Assembly: GCF_014168535.1 (NCBI RefSeq)
Contig: NZ_CP060007.1
Span: 1,426,001 to 1,490,000, forward strand
Length of the DNA: 64,000 nucleotides
Reading direction: 5' to 3'
Source: Lacibacter sediminis
Lineage (GTDB): Bacteria; Bacteroidota; Bacteroidia; Chitinophagales; Chitinophagaceae
Both the position numbers and the translations under genes were made by a program. Shown here one piece after another: positions 27,239 through 35,386 of the stretch. The notes under the pieces were generated by a model. The model worked only from the letters and a program-made list of their open reading frames with translations. It was not told the origin of the DNA and did no database searches. Position 1 is the first letter of the stretch. Each line of letters opens with the position of its first letter.

Positions 27239-28108
27239 ATGGAGAAGCCGGTTATACTTGTTACAGGTAGCAATGGTCAGCTCGGAAAAGAGTTGAAACA
27301 AATTGCTGATAACTATTCTCAATTCAATTTCGTATTTGCTTCACGGGAAGATCTAAAGCTTCATCATTTTGGTTTAGTAGAAAATTTCTTTATTGCTGCG
27401 AAACCACAGTATTGCATTAACTGTGCTGCTTATACTGCTGTTGATAAAGCAGAGAATGAACAGGATATGGCCATGTTGGTAAACGGCGAAGCTGTTGGCA
27501 ATCTGGCAGCCATTTGCAAAAAATATCAAACCAAACTCATTCATATCTCAACCGATTATGTGTTTGATGGCGAGAGTGAAACGCCTTACAAAGAAGACGA
27601 TAAAACTGGCCCTATCAATACCTACGGCAAATCAAAACTTTTAGGTGAGCAATTGTGTATGAAAGAAGATGCAGATGCCATTATTATTCGCACTTCATGG
27701 GTGTATTCATCGTTTGGTCACAACTTTGTGAAAACGATGATGCGTTTGATGAATGAACGCAATGAATTGAATGTGGTGAGTGATCAAATTGGTTCTCCAA
27801 CCTATGCTGCTGACCTGGCAAAAACAATTCTGCATATTATTTCTTCCGGTAAATGGGAGGCTGGTATTTATCATTACAGCAATGAAGGGAAGATCAGTTG
27901 GTTTGAATTTGCGCAAGCGATTAAAGAAATAACCGGCAGCAAAGCAGTCGTGCATCCAATTGAAACAGCACAATATCCAACGCCTGCACGCCGCCCCCAT
28001 TATTCTTTGCTTAATAAAGAAAAGATTAAAACAACCTATGCAGTAGCAGTTCCTGAATGGAAGGAAAGTTTGCAGAAATGCATAACTCTATTGCGGGAAA
28101 CCAAATAA
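27239..28108 (+). CDS. rmlD: dTDP-4-dehydrorhamnose reductase
   Basis: A 289-residue SDR enzyme making dTDP-L-rhamnose. It has GSNGQLGKE (residues 10-18) for NAD(P) binding, STDYVFDGE, and YGKSKLLGE with the catalytic Tyr-Lys pair, followed by RTSWVYS and the C-terminal PARRPHYS motif. It is the last gene of the cassette and is followed within 30 bases by a terminator. Confidence 0.94.
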   Translation: MEKPVILVTGSNGQLGKELKQIADNYSQFNFVFASREDLKLHHFGLVENFFIAAKPQYCINCAAYTAVDKAENEQDMAMLVNGEAVGNLAAICKKYQTKLIHISTDYVFDGESETPYKEDDKTGPINTYGKSKLLGEQLCMKEDADAIIIRTSWVYSSFGHNFVKTMMRLMNERNELNVVSDQIGSPTYAADLAKTILHIISSGKWEAGIYHYSNEGKISWFEFAQAIKEITGSKAVVHPIETAQYPTPARRPHYSLLNKEKIKTTYAVAVPEWKESLQKCITLLRETK

Positions 28109-28135
28109 CTCAGCTCAGAAAAGGCAATAAAATCA

Positions 28136-28163
28136 AAAATCCTCTACATTTTGGAGGGTTTTT
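28136..28163 (+). terminator. Terminator of the sugar cassette
   Basis: A seven-base stem (AATCCTC / GAGGGTT, one G-T pair) with a T run. The T run is also the first part of the duplicated tRNA-Gln flank. Confidence 0.75.
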
Positions 28164-28164
28164 G

Positions 28165-28232
28165 TTGGCCTACCTGGATTCCCCGTCTGAACGAATTCAT
28201 TCGGGCAGGGAACCAAGACAAACAGAATCAAA
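28165..28232 (-). pseudogene. Broken 3' half of tRNA-Gln
   Basis: On the minus strand this segment repeats the tRNA-Gln gene at 28284-28354 from the anticodon loop to the 3' end and seven bases beyond. The T loop is split by a 28-base insert (28182-28209). Flanking matches are 23 of 23 bases on the 3' side (28159-28181 against 28278-28300) and 22 of 23 on the other (28210-28232 against 28301-28323). The 5' half (acceptor, D arm) is missing, so it cannot be a functional tRNA. Confidence 0.85.
28182..28209. repeat. 28-base imperfect palindrome inserted in a tRNA T loop
   Basis: Centred on GAATTC. Of 14 base pairs across the centre, 10 are Watson-Crick, two are G-T and two are mismatches. It interrupts the tRNA-like sequence exactly between TTC and GAA of the T loop. 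Confidence 0.85.
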
Positions 28233-28247
28233 CCTATTTATTGCAAT

Positions 28248-28282
28248 AAAAAAGCTGAAACAAAAATGTTTCAGCTTTTTTT
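28248..28282 (-). terminator. Terminator of tRNA-Gln
   Basis: A twelve-base perfect stem (AAAGCTGAAACA / TGTTTCAGCTTT) with an A4 loop and T runs in both directions; on the minus strand it follows the tRNA directly. Confidence 0.85.
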
Positions 28283-28283
28283 G

Positions 28284-28354
28284 TTGGCCTACCTGGATTC
28301 GAACCAAGACAAACAGAACCAAAATCTGTCGTACTACCATTATACTATAGGCCA
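28284..28354 (-). tRNA. tRNA-Gln (anticodon TTG)
   Basis: On the minus strand, 71 bases fold as a normal cloverleaf: acceptor TGGCCTA/TAGGCCA, D loop with AATGGTA, anticodon stem ACAGA/TCTGT around loop TTTTGGT (anticodon TTG) and T arm CTTGG-TTCGAAT-CCAGG, discriminator A. CCA is not encoded. Confidence 0.95.
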
Positions 28355-28420
28355 ATCTCCCTTTCGGGGTTGCAAAAATAAGGCGATGTACAAGATCAAC
28401 CAAAAAATTTATCAAATTGG

Positions 28421-31042
28421 TCAACTCTTGTCTTCCCGGTCTTTCAGTTCTTTGATCTTATCGAGTGCTCCAGCCACCACATCACACATAATGGTGTAAA
28501 GGGCACCTTGCTTCGGATTGGCATAAATATATTCCAATGCTTCATTTTCATTCGCAATTTTCATCACCGGAATGGTCTTGTTTACCTTGCGGATACCTTC
28601 TTCAAGCAAATCCATAATTTCTTCTGCTGTGCGGCCACGCAGGTTTTTATCACATCGAATGATGATCTCGTCAAAATATTTACCGCTGATCTCACCCAGT
28701 TCACGGATATCTTCATCTCTTCTGTCGCCAGTACCGCTGATCACGCCCACTTTGTGTTTATAGTCGAGTTTGCTTACAAACTCGCAAAGCAATTGAAGCC
28801 CGTGTGGGTTATGTGCAAAGTCGGCAAGGAACGTGTAATTTTTAAAATGAAAGAAATTCAAACGGCCAGGCGTTAAACTCTCGCCGGGAATAAACGTGAG
28901 TAATCCCTGGCGTATATCATCGATACTGATATCACGATAGAGATAAGTGGCAAGTACAGCCGGTAAACAGTTGGCGATATTATGCACTGCTTTTCCTTCG
29001 TAAGTAAGTGGAATATCTTTCGCTGCCATCACACGAATTTTCCAGGTGCCTTTCATAATACTGATGAAACCATTTTCATACACCGTTGCTAAACCACCAC
29101 CAGCGCAATGTTCTTTCATGCGTGGATTGTTCTCATCCATGCTGAACAATGCAACATTACATTTAAGATCATCTTTCATTTTATACACAAGGTCATCTTC
29201 TGCATTGAGAATGGCATAGCCATGCGGGAAAACAGTTTCAGGAACAACAGCTTTTACTTTCGCCATTTGTTCAACAGTGTTGATGCCGCCAAGACCAATA
29301 TGATCAGCTGCAACATTTGTAACAATTGCCACATCGCAATTCTGAAATGCAAGACCTGATTTTAAAATACCGCCTCTTGCACATTCCAATACAGCAAAAT
29401 CAACCGTCGGGTCTTTTAATACAAAGGTTGATGAGACAGGTCCGGTGCAATCGCCTTTCATCATTAAATGATTCTGGATATAAACACCATCGCTGGTGGT
29501 ATAACCAACTTTCTTACCTGCACTCTTTGCAATATGTGCAGTTAATCGTGTTGTTGTTGTCTTACCGTTTGTTCCGGTAATGGCGATGATGGGGATACGG
29601 CCTACGCTTCCTTTCGGAAACAACATATCAATTACAGGTTCTGCCACGTTGCGGGGCAAACCTTCTGCAGGATCAATATGCATACGGAAACCCGGTGCAG
29701 CATTTACTTCAAGTATTGCGCCGCCATTTTCATTTACAGGAGTGCGCAAATCGGTTGCCATAATATCGATACCACAAATATCAAGACCAATGATCTTACT
29801 GATGCGTTCGCACATAAACACATTTGCAGGATGTACTTCATCTGTTACATCCGTTGACGTACCACCCGTAGAAAGATTTGCTGTTGTTTTTAGTAATACC
29901 AATTCACCTTTTGGCGGAACAGTTTCTAAGCTGTAACCTTTTTCTTCCAGCATTTTCATGGTGCTGCCGTCAACAGTTATTTGTGTCAATACTTTTTCAT
30001 GACCATAACCACGACGTGGATCTTTATTCGTTTCATCCATCAGCCATTGAATAGTATGTTCACCATCACCAATTACACTCGCAGGTGTACGCAAAGCCGC
30101 ACAAATAAATTTATGGTTGATGACGAGAATACGAAAGTCAAAACCGGTGATGAACCGTTCAACAATTACACTTCTGCTGTAAGCCTTTGCTGCTTCAAAT
30201 GCTTTTAATGCCTGTTCTTTATTGGTAATGTTGGTGGTGTTTCCTTTACCGTGATTGCCATCAATAGGTTTGATCACTAACGGATAACCAAATTTTTCAA
30301 TGGCTTCATCCAAACCAATTTCTGTGCGAATCACAGTTCCCCGTGGTACTGGAATTTCAGCAGCTTCAAGTAATAGTTTTGTTTCTTCTTTATCACATGC
30401 AATATCAACGGCAATATTTGATGTGGTTGATGCAATAGTTGCCCGGATGCGTTTTTGATGCACACCATAACCCAACTGTACTAAACTTTGTTTATTCAAT
30501 CGGATGTAAGGAATATTTCGTTTTGCTGCTTCATCAACAATACATCCGGTAGAAGGGCCAAGTCTTGTATCTTCTCTGATCTCTCTCAGTTTTTGAATAT
30601 CTTCTTCGAGGTTATATTCTTCTCCTGTAACCAAAGCCTCTGCAATACGCACTGCAGCTTTTGCAGCATATACACCTGCATCTTCTTCCAGGTAAGTAAA
30701 CACAACATAGTACACGCCTTCTTTTTCGTTGGCACCACGTGTTCTTCCAAATCCTGTATCCATACCTGCCAATGTTTGCAGTTCTAGTGCGACATGCTCT
30801 ATCACATGGCCCATCCATGTGCCTTCATCAACCCGTTGAAAAAAACCGCCTGGCTTGCCAACACTGCAACGATGTTCATACATACTGGGGAATAATTTTT
30901 CCAATCGCTCACGAAAACCGGGAATGTGATTGGTGGGTCGTTGTTCCAGTTCTTCGAGGTCGAGTTTCATTTGTATAAGTTTGGTACGGCGCACACTCCA
31001 ATAGTTAGGACCACGAAGAATTTTAATTTCAAGAACTTTCAT
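28421..31042 (-). CDS. cphA: Cyanophycin synthetase
   Basis: An 873-residue enzyme that polymerises aspartate and arginine into multi-L-arginyl-poly-L-aspartate, a nitrogen reserve. I start at ATG 31042 (MKVLEIKILRG), since the 12 residues before it are not conserved-looking. The order is: the CphA N-terminal domain (about 1-160), an ATP-grasp domain (about 200-470, with RFITGFDFRILV and EVNAAPGFRMH), and a Mur-ligase-like domain with P-loop GTNGKTTTT near residue 490 and a C-terminal ligase domain (FAHNPHG). Length and order match CphA. It is divergent from cyanophycinase. Confidence 0.93.
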   Translation of the reverse strand: MKVLEIKILRGPNYWSVRRTKLIQMKLDLEELEQRPTNHIPGFRERLEKLFPSMYEHRCSVGKPGGFFQRVDEGTWMGHVIEHVALELQTLAGMDTGFGRTRGANEKEGVYYVVFTYLEEDAGVYAAKAAVRIAEALVTGEEYNLEEDIQKLREIREDTRLGPSTGCIVDEAAKRNIPYIRLNKQSLVQLGYGVHQKRIRATIASTTSNIAVDIACDKEETKLLLEAAEIPVPRGTVIRTEIGLDEAIEKFGYPLVIKPIDGNHGKGNTTNITNKEQALKAFEAAKAYSRSVIVERFITGFDFRILVINHKFICAALRTPASVIGDGEHTIQWLMDETNKDPRRGYGHEKVLTQITVDGSTMKMLEEKGYSLETVPPKGELVLLKTTANLSTGGTSTDVTDEVHPANVFMCERISKIIGLDICGIDIMATDLRTPVNENGGAILEVNAAPGFRMHIDPAEGLPRNVAEPVIDMLFPKGSVGRIPIIAITGTNGKTTTTRLTAHIAKSAGKKVGYTTSDGVYIQNHLMMKGDCTGPVSSTFVLKDPTVDFAVLECARGGILKSGLAFQNCDVAIVTNVAADHIGLGGINTVEQMAKVKAVVPETVFPHGYAILNAEDDLVYKMKDDLKCNVALFSMDENNPRMKEHCAGGGLATVYENGFISIMKGTWKIRVMAAKDIPLTYEGKAVHNIANCLPAVLATYLYRDISIDDIRQGLLTFIPGESLTPGRLNFFHFKNYTFLADFAHNPHGLQLLCEFVSKLDYKHKVGVISGTGDRRDEDIRELGEISGKYFDEIIIRCDKNLRGRTAEEIMDLLEEGIRKVNKTIPVMKIANENEALEYIYANPKQGALYTIMCDVVAGALDKIKELKDREDKS

Positions 31043-31132
31043 AAATAAGACGGTTGATGTTGTTTCCGAATATATCAAAATTTATCCGATGCTGTTGATA
31101 AAAGCATGGCAACGCAGGAAATATTTTCCCCT

Positions 31133-31140
31133 TAATTTTG
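31133..31140 (+). promoter_or_regulatory. -7 box of the cyanophycinase promoter
   Basis: TAATTTTG, ending 23 bases before the TTG start of the cyanophycinase gene. No fitting -33 TTG is present. Confidence 0.5.
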
Positions 31141-31163
31141 TTTGCAACTAAAAATCACAATCA

Positions 31164-32060
31164 TTGCAGTATCCAAAAGGAAAGCTGATCGCTATCGGCG
31201 GTGCAGAAGATAAAGGAACCGATCTTGAAGCGGGAGAAATAAACCGCAATAATCTTAATTTTTTCGAGCTGGGTATTCTCAGGCGGGTAGTGGAAGAAGC
31301 CGGCGGCATCGATGCCCGTATTGAAGTAATTACAACTGCTTCAACCATTCCTTACGAGGTAGGGGATAACTACATGAATGCATTTGGAAAAATCGGTTGC
31401 ACAAATATTGGTGTGTTGCATATCCGTAACCGCCAGGATACGGCCAATCCCGAATTTCTTGAACGAATTAAAACATGTAATGCAGTAATGTTTTCAGGAG
31501 GTAATCAAATGCGATTGAGTGTAACAGATGGCGGAACTGATTTTTTAGCCATTTTGAAAAAACGTTACCAGGAAGAAACCGGCTTTGTTGTGGCTGGCAC
31601 CTCTGCAGGTGCAATGGCTATGAGTAAGACAATGATCTATGAAGGCAACGCAGCACGTGCTTATTTGAAAGGTGAAGTGAAAATGACAACAGGTTTAGGA
31701 TTTATTGATAATGTGATTATCGATAGTCATTTCGAAAAGCGTGGGCGTTTTGTTCGTTTAACACAAGCTGTGGCAACAAACCCATCCTGCATTGGCATTG
31801 GCTTGGGCGAAGATACAGGTATGCTTATTACAGAAGGAAATAAGATGGAAGCAATCGGAAGCGGACTCGTGATCATTATTGACGGGCATGAAATGATGCA
31901 TTCCAATATTGCTGATATTCCCGATGGTAATCCGATCAGTATCGAAAATCTGCGGGTGCATTTTTGTGAAAAAGGCAATGGCTACATGGTAAAAGAACGT
32001 AAGTTTCTAATGGAGGCGAAAGATGGCGCATTGATCAAAAAACAAGTACACGTAGAATAA
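31164..32060 (+). CDS. cphB: Cyanophycinase
   Basis: A 298-residue S51-family serine peptidase that cuts cyanophycin into beta-Asp-Arg dipeptides. The nucleophile is S147 in AGTSAGAMAM. MFSGGNQMRL and NVIIDSHFEKRGRFVRL are also characteristic. The start is TTG: an in-frame TAA lies at 31149-31151 and no ATG occurs before the conserved KGKLIAIGGAEDKG segment. No signal peptide, so it acts on cytoplasmic granules. It is divergent from cphA and 39 bases upstream of an SGNH hydrolase gene. Confidence 0.93.
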   Translation: MQYPKGKLIAIGGAEDKGTDLEAGEINRNNLNFFELGILRRVVEEAGGIDARIEVITTASTIPYEVGDNYMNAFGKIGCTNIGVLHIRNRQDTANPEFLERIKTCNAVMFSGGNQMRLSVTDGGTDFLAILKKRYQEETGFVVAGTSAGAMAMSKTMIYEGNAARAYLKGEVKMTTGLGFIDNVIIDSHFEKRGRFVRLTQAVATNPSCIGIGLGEDTGMLITEGNKMEAIGSGLVIIIDGHEMMHSNIADIPDGNPISIENLRVHFCEKGNGYMVKERKFLMEAKDGALIKKQVHVE

Positions 32061-32099
32061 ATTAAATTGCTTTTTAAAATCATCGATTCAATCAGCCAA

Positions 32100-32765
32100 A
32101 TGAAAAAAATAATTCTGTTCGCTCTTCCCATTTTTATGCTCATGGCATTCACCCGGCAAGATAAAGTCAAAGTCATCTTCTTTGGTGATTCGATAACCCA
32201 GGCTGGTGTTAACCCCGGCGGATATGTAAAGCGTATCGACAGTATGGCACGTGTACAGGGAAAAATGAATTATGATTTTATTGGAGCAGGGATTGGCGGT
32301 AATAAAATTTACGATCTCTACTTACGGATGGAAGATGATGTGTTATCGAAAAATCCAAATGTAGTGGTGTTGTATATTGGCGTGAACGATGTATGGCACA
32401 AAGCCTCTTCCGGTACCGGAACCGATGCAGATAAATTTGCAAAATTTTACCAGGCAGTGATCAATAAGATCAAAGCAAAAAATGCGAAGATCATTTTGTG
32501 TACACCTGCTGTAATAGGTGAGAAGACGGATGGCAGCAATCAGCAGGATGGTGATCTTACAGAATACAGTAAGATCATTCGTGGTCTTGCACAAAAGAAT
32601 GAATTGCCATTGGTTGATCTGCGGAAAGCATTTATTGATTACAACAATAAGAACAACAAAGAGAATAAAGATCGTGGCATTTTAACTACTGATCGTGTTC
32701 ATCTAAACGCAATTGGCAACCAATTGGTCGCCGATGAAATGTGGAAAGCTATTCAGGCGCTTTAA
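32100..32765 (+). CDS. SGNH/GDSL-type hydrolase, exported
   Basis: A 221-residue esterase-like protein. The ATG at 32100 opens a signal peptide (about residues 1-19); an in-frame TTG 33 bases upstream would bury it. Block I is FFGDSIT with nucleophile S31, block III is YIGVNDVW, and block V is DRVHLNAIG with the Asp-His pair. It probably removes acyl groups from a carbohydrate or lipid in the periplasm. It lies 39 bases after cphB, but a link with cyanophycin is not evident. The stop codon overlaps that of tyrS on the other strand. Confidence 0.85.
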   Translation: MKKIILFALPIFMLMAFTRQDKVKVIFFGDSITQAGVNPGGYVKRIDSMARVQGKMNYDFIGAGIGGNKIYDLYLRMEDDVLSKNPNVVVLYIGVNDVWHKASSGTGTDADKFAKFYQAVINKIKAKNAKIILCTPAVIGEKTDGSNQQDGDLTEYSKIIRGLAQKNELPLVDLRKAFIDYNNKNNKENKDRGILTTDRVHLNAIGNQLVADEMWKAIQAL

Positions 32766-34039
32766 ACAGCAGATACCAAATAATAATTTTTCTTTCCTTT
32801 CTGTACAAGCAGGTATTTTTCATGAAGCAGTAAAGAAGCATCAATCTTCATATCAATTGCTTCTACTTTTTTACGGTTGATACTTACACCGCCGCCTTGT
32901 ACTGTTTTACGTGCTTCACCTTTACTGGGAAAGATGGTTGTTTCTGCTAAGAAAGAAACAACATCAATACCTTCCTGAAGTTTATCTGCAGCAAAATCAA
33001 ACTTCACCACACCTTCCATTCCTTCGAGATCTTCAACACTCAAACTTTCGGCTGATGCTGTTTGATTGGCGAATAGTTTTTCTGTAGTGGCAACTGCTTC
33101 CTTCAATGCTTCTTCACCATGCACAAAATTTGTTACTTCTTCTGCCAGTCTTTTTTGGAGAATACGCTTGCCCGGATCGGCTGTATGTGCAGCGATCAAA
33201 CCATCTACTTCTTCTTTATCCAGGAAGGTGAAAATTTTGATCCAGCCTTCAGCATCTGCATCACTTGCGTTTAACCAGAACTGGTAGAATTGGTAAGGCG
33301 TTGTTTTGGTTGCATCTAACCACACATTCCCCTGTTCAGTTTTGCCAAACTTAGTGCCATCAGCTTTCTTGATCAGCGGACAAGTGAAAGCAAATGCTTC
33401 GCCATTTACCTTACGACGTATGAGTTCGGTGCCTGTAGTTATATTTCCCCACTGGTCGCTGCCGCCCATTTGCAGTTTGCAGTTTTTATTTTCGTAGAGC
33501 CAGTAATAATCATAACCCTGCATCATCTGGTAAGCAAACTCTGTATAGCTTAGCCCAACCTCACTTTCAATACGTTTCTTAACGCTGTCCTTTGCCATCA
33601 TGTAGTTGATGGTGATATGTTTACCCGTATCCCGCAAAAAATCGATGAAAGAAATATTTTTGAACCAATCGTAGTTATTGGCCATTTCAGCAGCATTTGC
33701 TTTGGAAGTATCAAAGTCAAGAAATTTCTCCAATTGTGCCTTTACGCCTGCTATGTTTCTGTTTAACGTTGCTTCATCAAGCAGGTTGCGTTCCTGGCTT
33801 TTGCCGCTTGGATCACCAATCATACCTGTAGCGCCACCCACCAAAGCAATGGGTTTGTGACCAGCCTTTTGGAAATGAACCAGCAGCAAGATCGGCACCA
33901 GGCTCCCGATATGCAGACTGTCTGCAGTAGGGTCGAAGCCAATATAAGCCGTGGTCATCTCTTTTTTCAGTTGTTCCTCTGTACCTGGCATGATATCTTG
34001 GATCATCCCTCTCCATCTTAATTCTTCGATCAAATGCAT
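32762..34039 (-). CDS. tyrS: Tyrosyl-tRNA synthetase
   Basis: A 425-residue class I aminoacyl-tRNA synthetase. The HIGH-like motif is LHIGSLVP, the tyrosine pocket includes [12 protein letters not shown], the KMSKS-like motif is [11 protein letters not shown], and an S4 RNA-binding domain with [11 protein letters not shown] closes the protein. The start at 34039 (MHLIEEL) is chosen because a TACTTTTG promoter box lies inside the longer reading frame, 21 bases upstream of this ATG. It converges with the SGNH gene. Confidence 0.94.
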   Translation of the reverse strand: MHLIEELRWRGMIQDIMPGTEEQLKKEMTTAYIGFDPTADSLHIGSLVPILLLVHFQKAGHKPIALVGGATGMIGDPSGKSQERNLLDEATLNRNIAGVKAQLEKFLDFDTSKANAAEMANNYDWFKNISFIDFLRDTGKHITINYMMAKDSVKKRIESEVGLSYTEFAYQMMQGYDYYWLYENKNCKLQMGGSDQWGNITTGTELIRRKVNGEAFAFTCPLIKKADGTKFGKTEQGNVWLDATKTTPYQFYQFWLNASDADAEGWIKIFTFLDKEEVDGLIAAHTADPGKRILQKRLAEEVTNFVHGEEALKEAVATTEKLFANQTASAESLSVEDLEGMEGVVKFDFAADKLQEGIDVVSFLAETTIFPSKGEARKTVQGGGVSINRKKVEAIDMKIDASLLLHEKYLLVQKGKKNYYLVSAV

Positions 34040-34060
34040 GATTGTAAGCGCTATTTTCGG

Positions 34061-34068
34061 CAAAAGTA
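34061..34068 (-). promoter_or_regulatory. -7 box of the tyrS promoter
   Basis: The minus strand reads TACTTTTG, 21 bases before ATG 34039. It excludes the ATG at 34084 as the main start. Confidence 0.6.
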
Positions 34069-34153
34069 GGGCAGCGGAGGCCATTTTACTAAAATTGGAG
34101 CAATAAACACTGAAAATCAGCGTTTCGAGAAGCTGGTACTTTCTTAAACAGAG

Positions 34154-34184
34154 TTTGCTTTCGGCAATAGAATGTTTACTTTTG
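34154..34184 (+). promoter_or_regulatory. Promoter of porV-porU
   Basis: TTTG (34154-34157), 19 bases, then TACTTTTG (34177-34184). A full match to the Bacteroidota consensus. It overlaps the first in-frame ATG of the porV frame (34172), so that ATG cannot be in the transcript. Confidence 0.8.
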
Positions 34185-34261
34185 TCAATGCCTTGAGCAG
34201 CTTTCGAGAGAGAGTATGTCTCTTTAATAAGAAACTAATTGTTTATCTGAAAACTGACCGG

Positions 34262-35380
34262 ATGATAACCCGATTAACCCTGATCCTATCTGTTACCCTG
34301 TTGATGTGTGTGCGTGCATCCACACAGATCCGTATTTATTCCAACGAATTTTTAAATATAGGTGCTGGCTCCCGTGCTTTTGGAATGGGAGGCGCACAAG
34401 TGGCATCTGTAAGTGATGCTACTGCCGGTTATTGGAATCCTGCAGGGTTAACAGCTGTAAAAAATGATCCTTCTTTGTCATTAATGCATGCTGAATATTT
34501 TGCCGGTATTGGTAAATACGATTTTGGTGCATTGGCAATTCCCGTTGCAAATAACAAGCGCACGATCGGCCTCTCTTTCTTGCGTTTTGCTGTTGATGAT
34601 ATTCCGAATACACTTTATTTGATCGAGCCTGATGGCAGCGTGAACTATGCCAATCTTCGTTCTTTTTCTTCAGCCGATTATGCTGTGATCTTATCTGTTG
34701 CTCAGAAAATTAAAGAAACGGAAAATAAATCCATAAGTGTGGGTGTAAATGCAAAAGTGATCCATCGTAAAGTGGGAAGTTTTGCAACTGCCTGGGGTTT
34801 TGGTTTAGATGTTGGTTTTCAAATGAAAGGAAAGAATTGGTCAGTAGGTGCCGCTGCAAGAGATATTACCACCACATTCAATGCATGGTCGTTTACTTTT
34901 ACTGAGAGAGAGAAAGAAGTATTGTTTCTCACCAATAATGAAATACCTGTTAAGTCAACTGAGTTAACAGCACCTCGCCTGGTGATTGGCGGTGCTTATG
35001 ATTTTCGTTTCAGAAAAAATCTCTCCTTGAAAGCGGAAGTAAATCTTGATCTCACTTTTGATGGTCAAAGAAATACGGTGATCAGCTCTGATGTGATCAA
35101 TGCAGATCCAAGAATTGGAGCTGAGTTAAATATCAAAAATGTATTCTTCCTGCGTGGAGGAATTTTTAATTTTCAGAAAACACTCGCTGACGGTGATACA
35201 CTTAACCAAAAGAAAGTGTGGATCTATCAACCAGGTGCAGGGGCAGGGTTCAAACTTGGTAATTCTTTTTACGTAGATTATGCATTTACAAATCTGGCCA
35301 ACCAGTCAAATCCGTTATATACACATATCGTATCTCTACGTCTCGACCTTATGAAGCCTAAAAACCAAAAGAAAAAATAA
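34262..35380 (+). CDS. porV: Type IX secretion system protein PorV
   Basis: A 372-residue outer-membrane beta-barrel of the FadL fold (PorV/LptO), which shuttles cargo from the translocon to the attachment complex. Start ATG 34262 opens a signal peptide (MITRLTLILSVTLLMCVRA) and is preferred over 34172, which lies within the promoter. The mature N-terminus FLNIGAGSRAFGMGGAQVAS and the segment ATAGYWNPAGL are hallmarks of PorV-type proteins. The last residues (LDLMKPKNQKKK) lack a C-terminal aromatic. porU starts seven bases after the stop, so the two form an operon. Confidence 0.92.
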   Translation: MITRLTLILSVTLLMCVRASTQIRIYSNEFLNIGAGSRAFGMGGAQVASVSDATAGYWNPAGLTAVKNDPSLSLMHAEYFAGIGKYDFGALAIPVANNKRTIGLSFLRFAVDDIPNTLYLIEPDGSVNYANLRSFSSADYAVILSVAQKIKETENKSISVGVNAKVIHRKVGSFATAWGFGLDVGFQMKGKNWSVGAAARDITTTFNAWSFTFTEREKEVLFLTNNEIPVKSTELTAPRLVIGGAYDFRFRKNLSLKAEVNLDLTFDGQRNTVISSDVINADPRIGAELNIKNVFFLRGGIFNFQKTLADGDTLNQKKVWIYQPGAGAGFKLGNSFYVDYAFTNLANQSNPLYTHIVSLRLDLMKPKNQKKK

Positions 35381-35386
35381 CTAGCA

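Noticed and set aside
28159..28323. Direct repeats with a spacer, considered as a minimal CRISPR array
   Set aside because: The repeats are the 3' half of tRNA-Gln and the spacer is its terminator.
28057..28350. A plus-strand frame of 97 codons across the end of rmlD and the tRNA-Gln region
   Set aside because: It overlaps rmlD, a terminator and the tRNA on the other strand, and its sequence is repetitive read-through of these.
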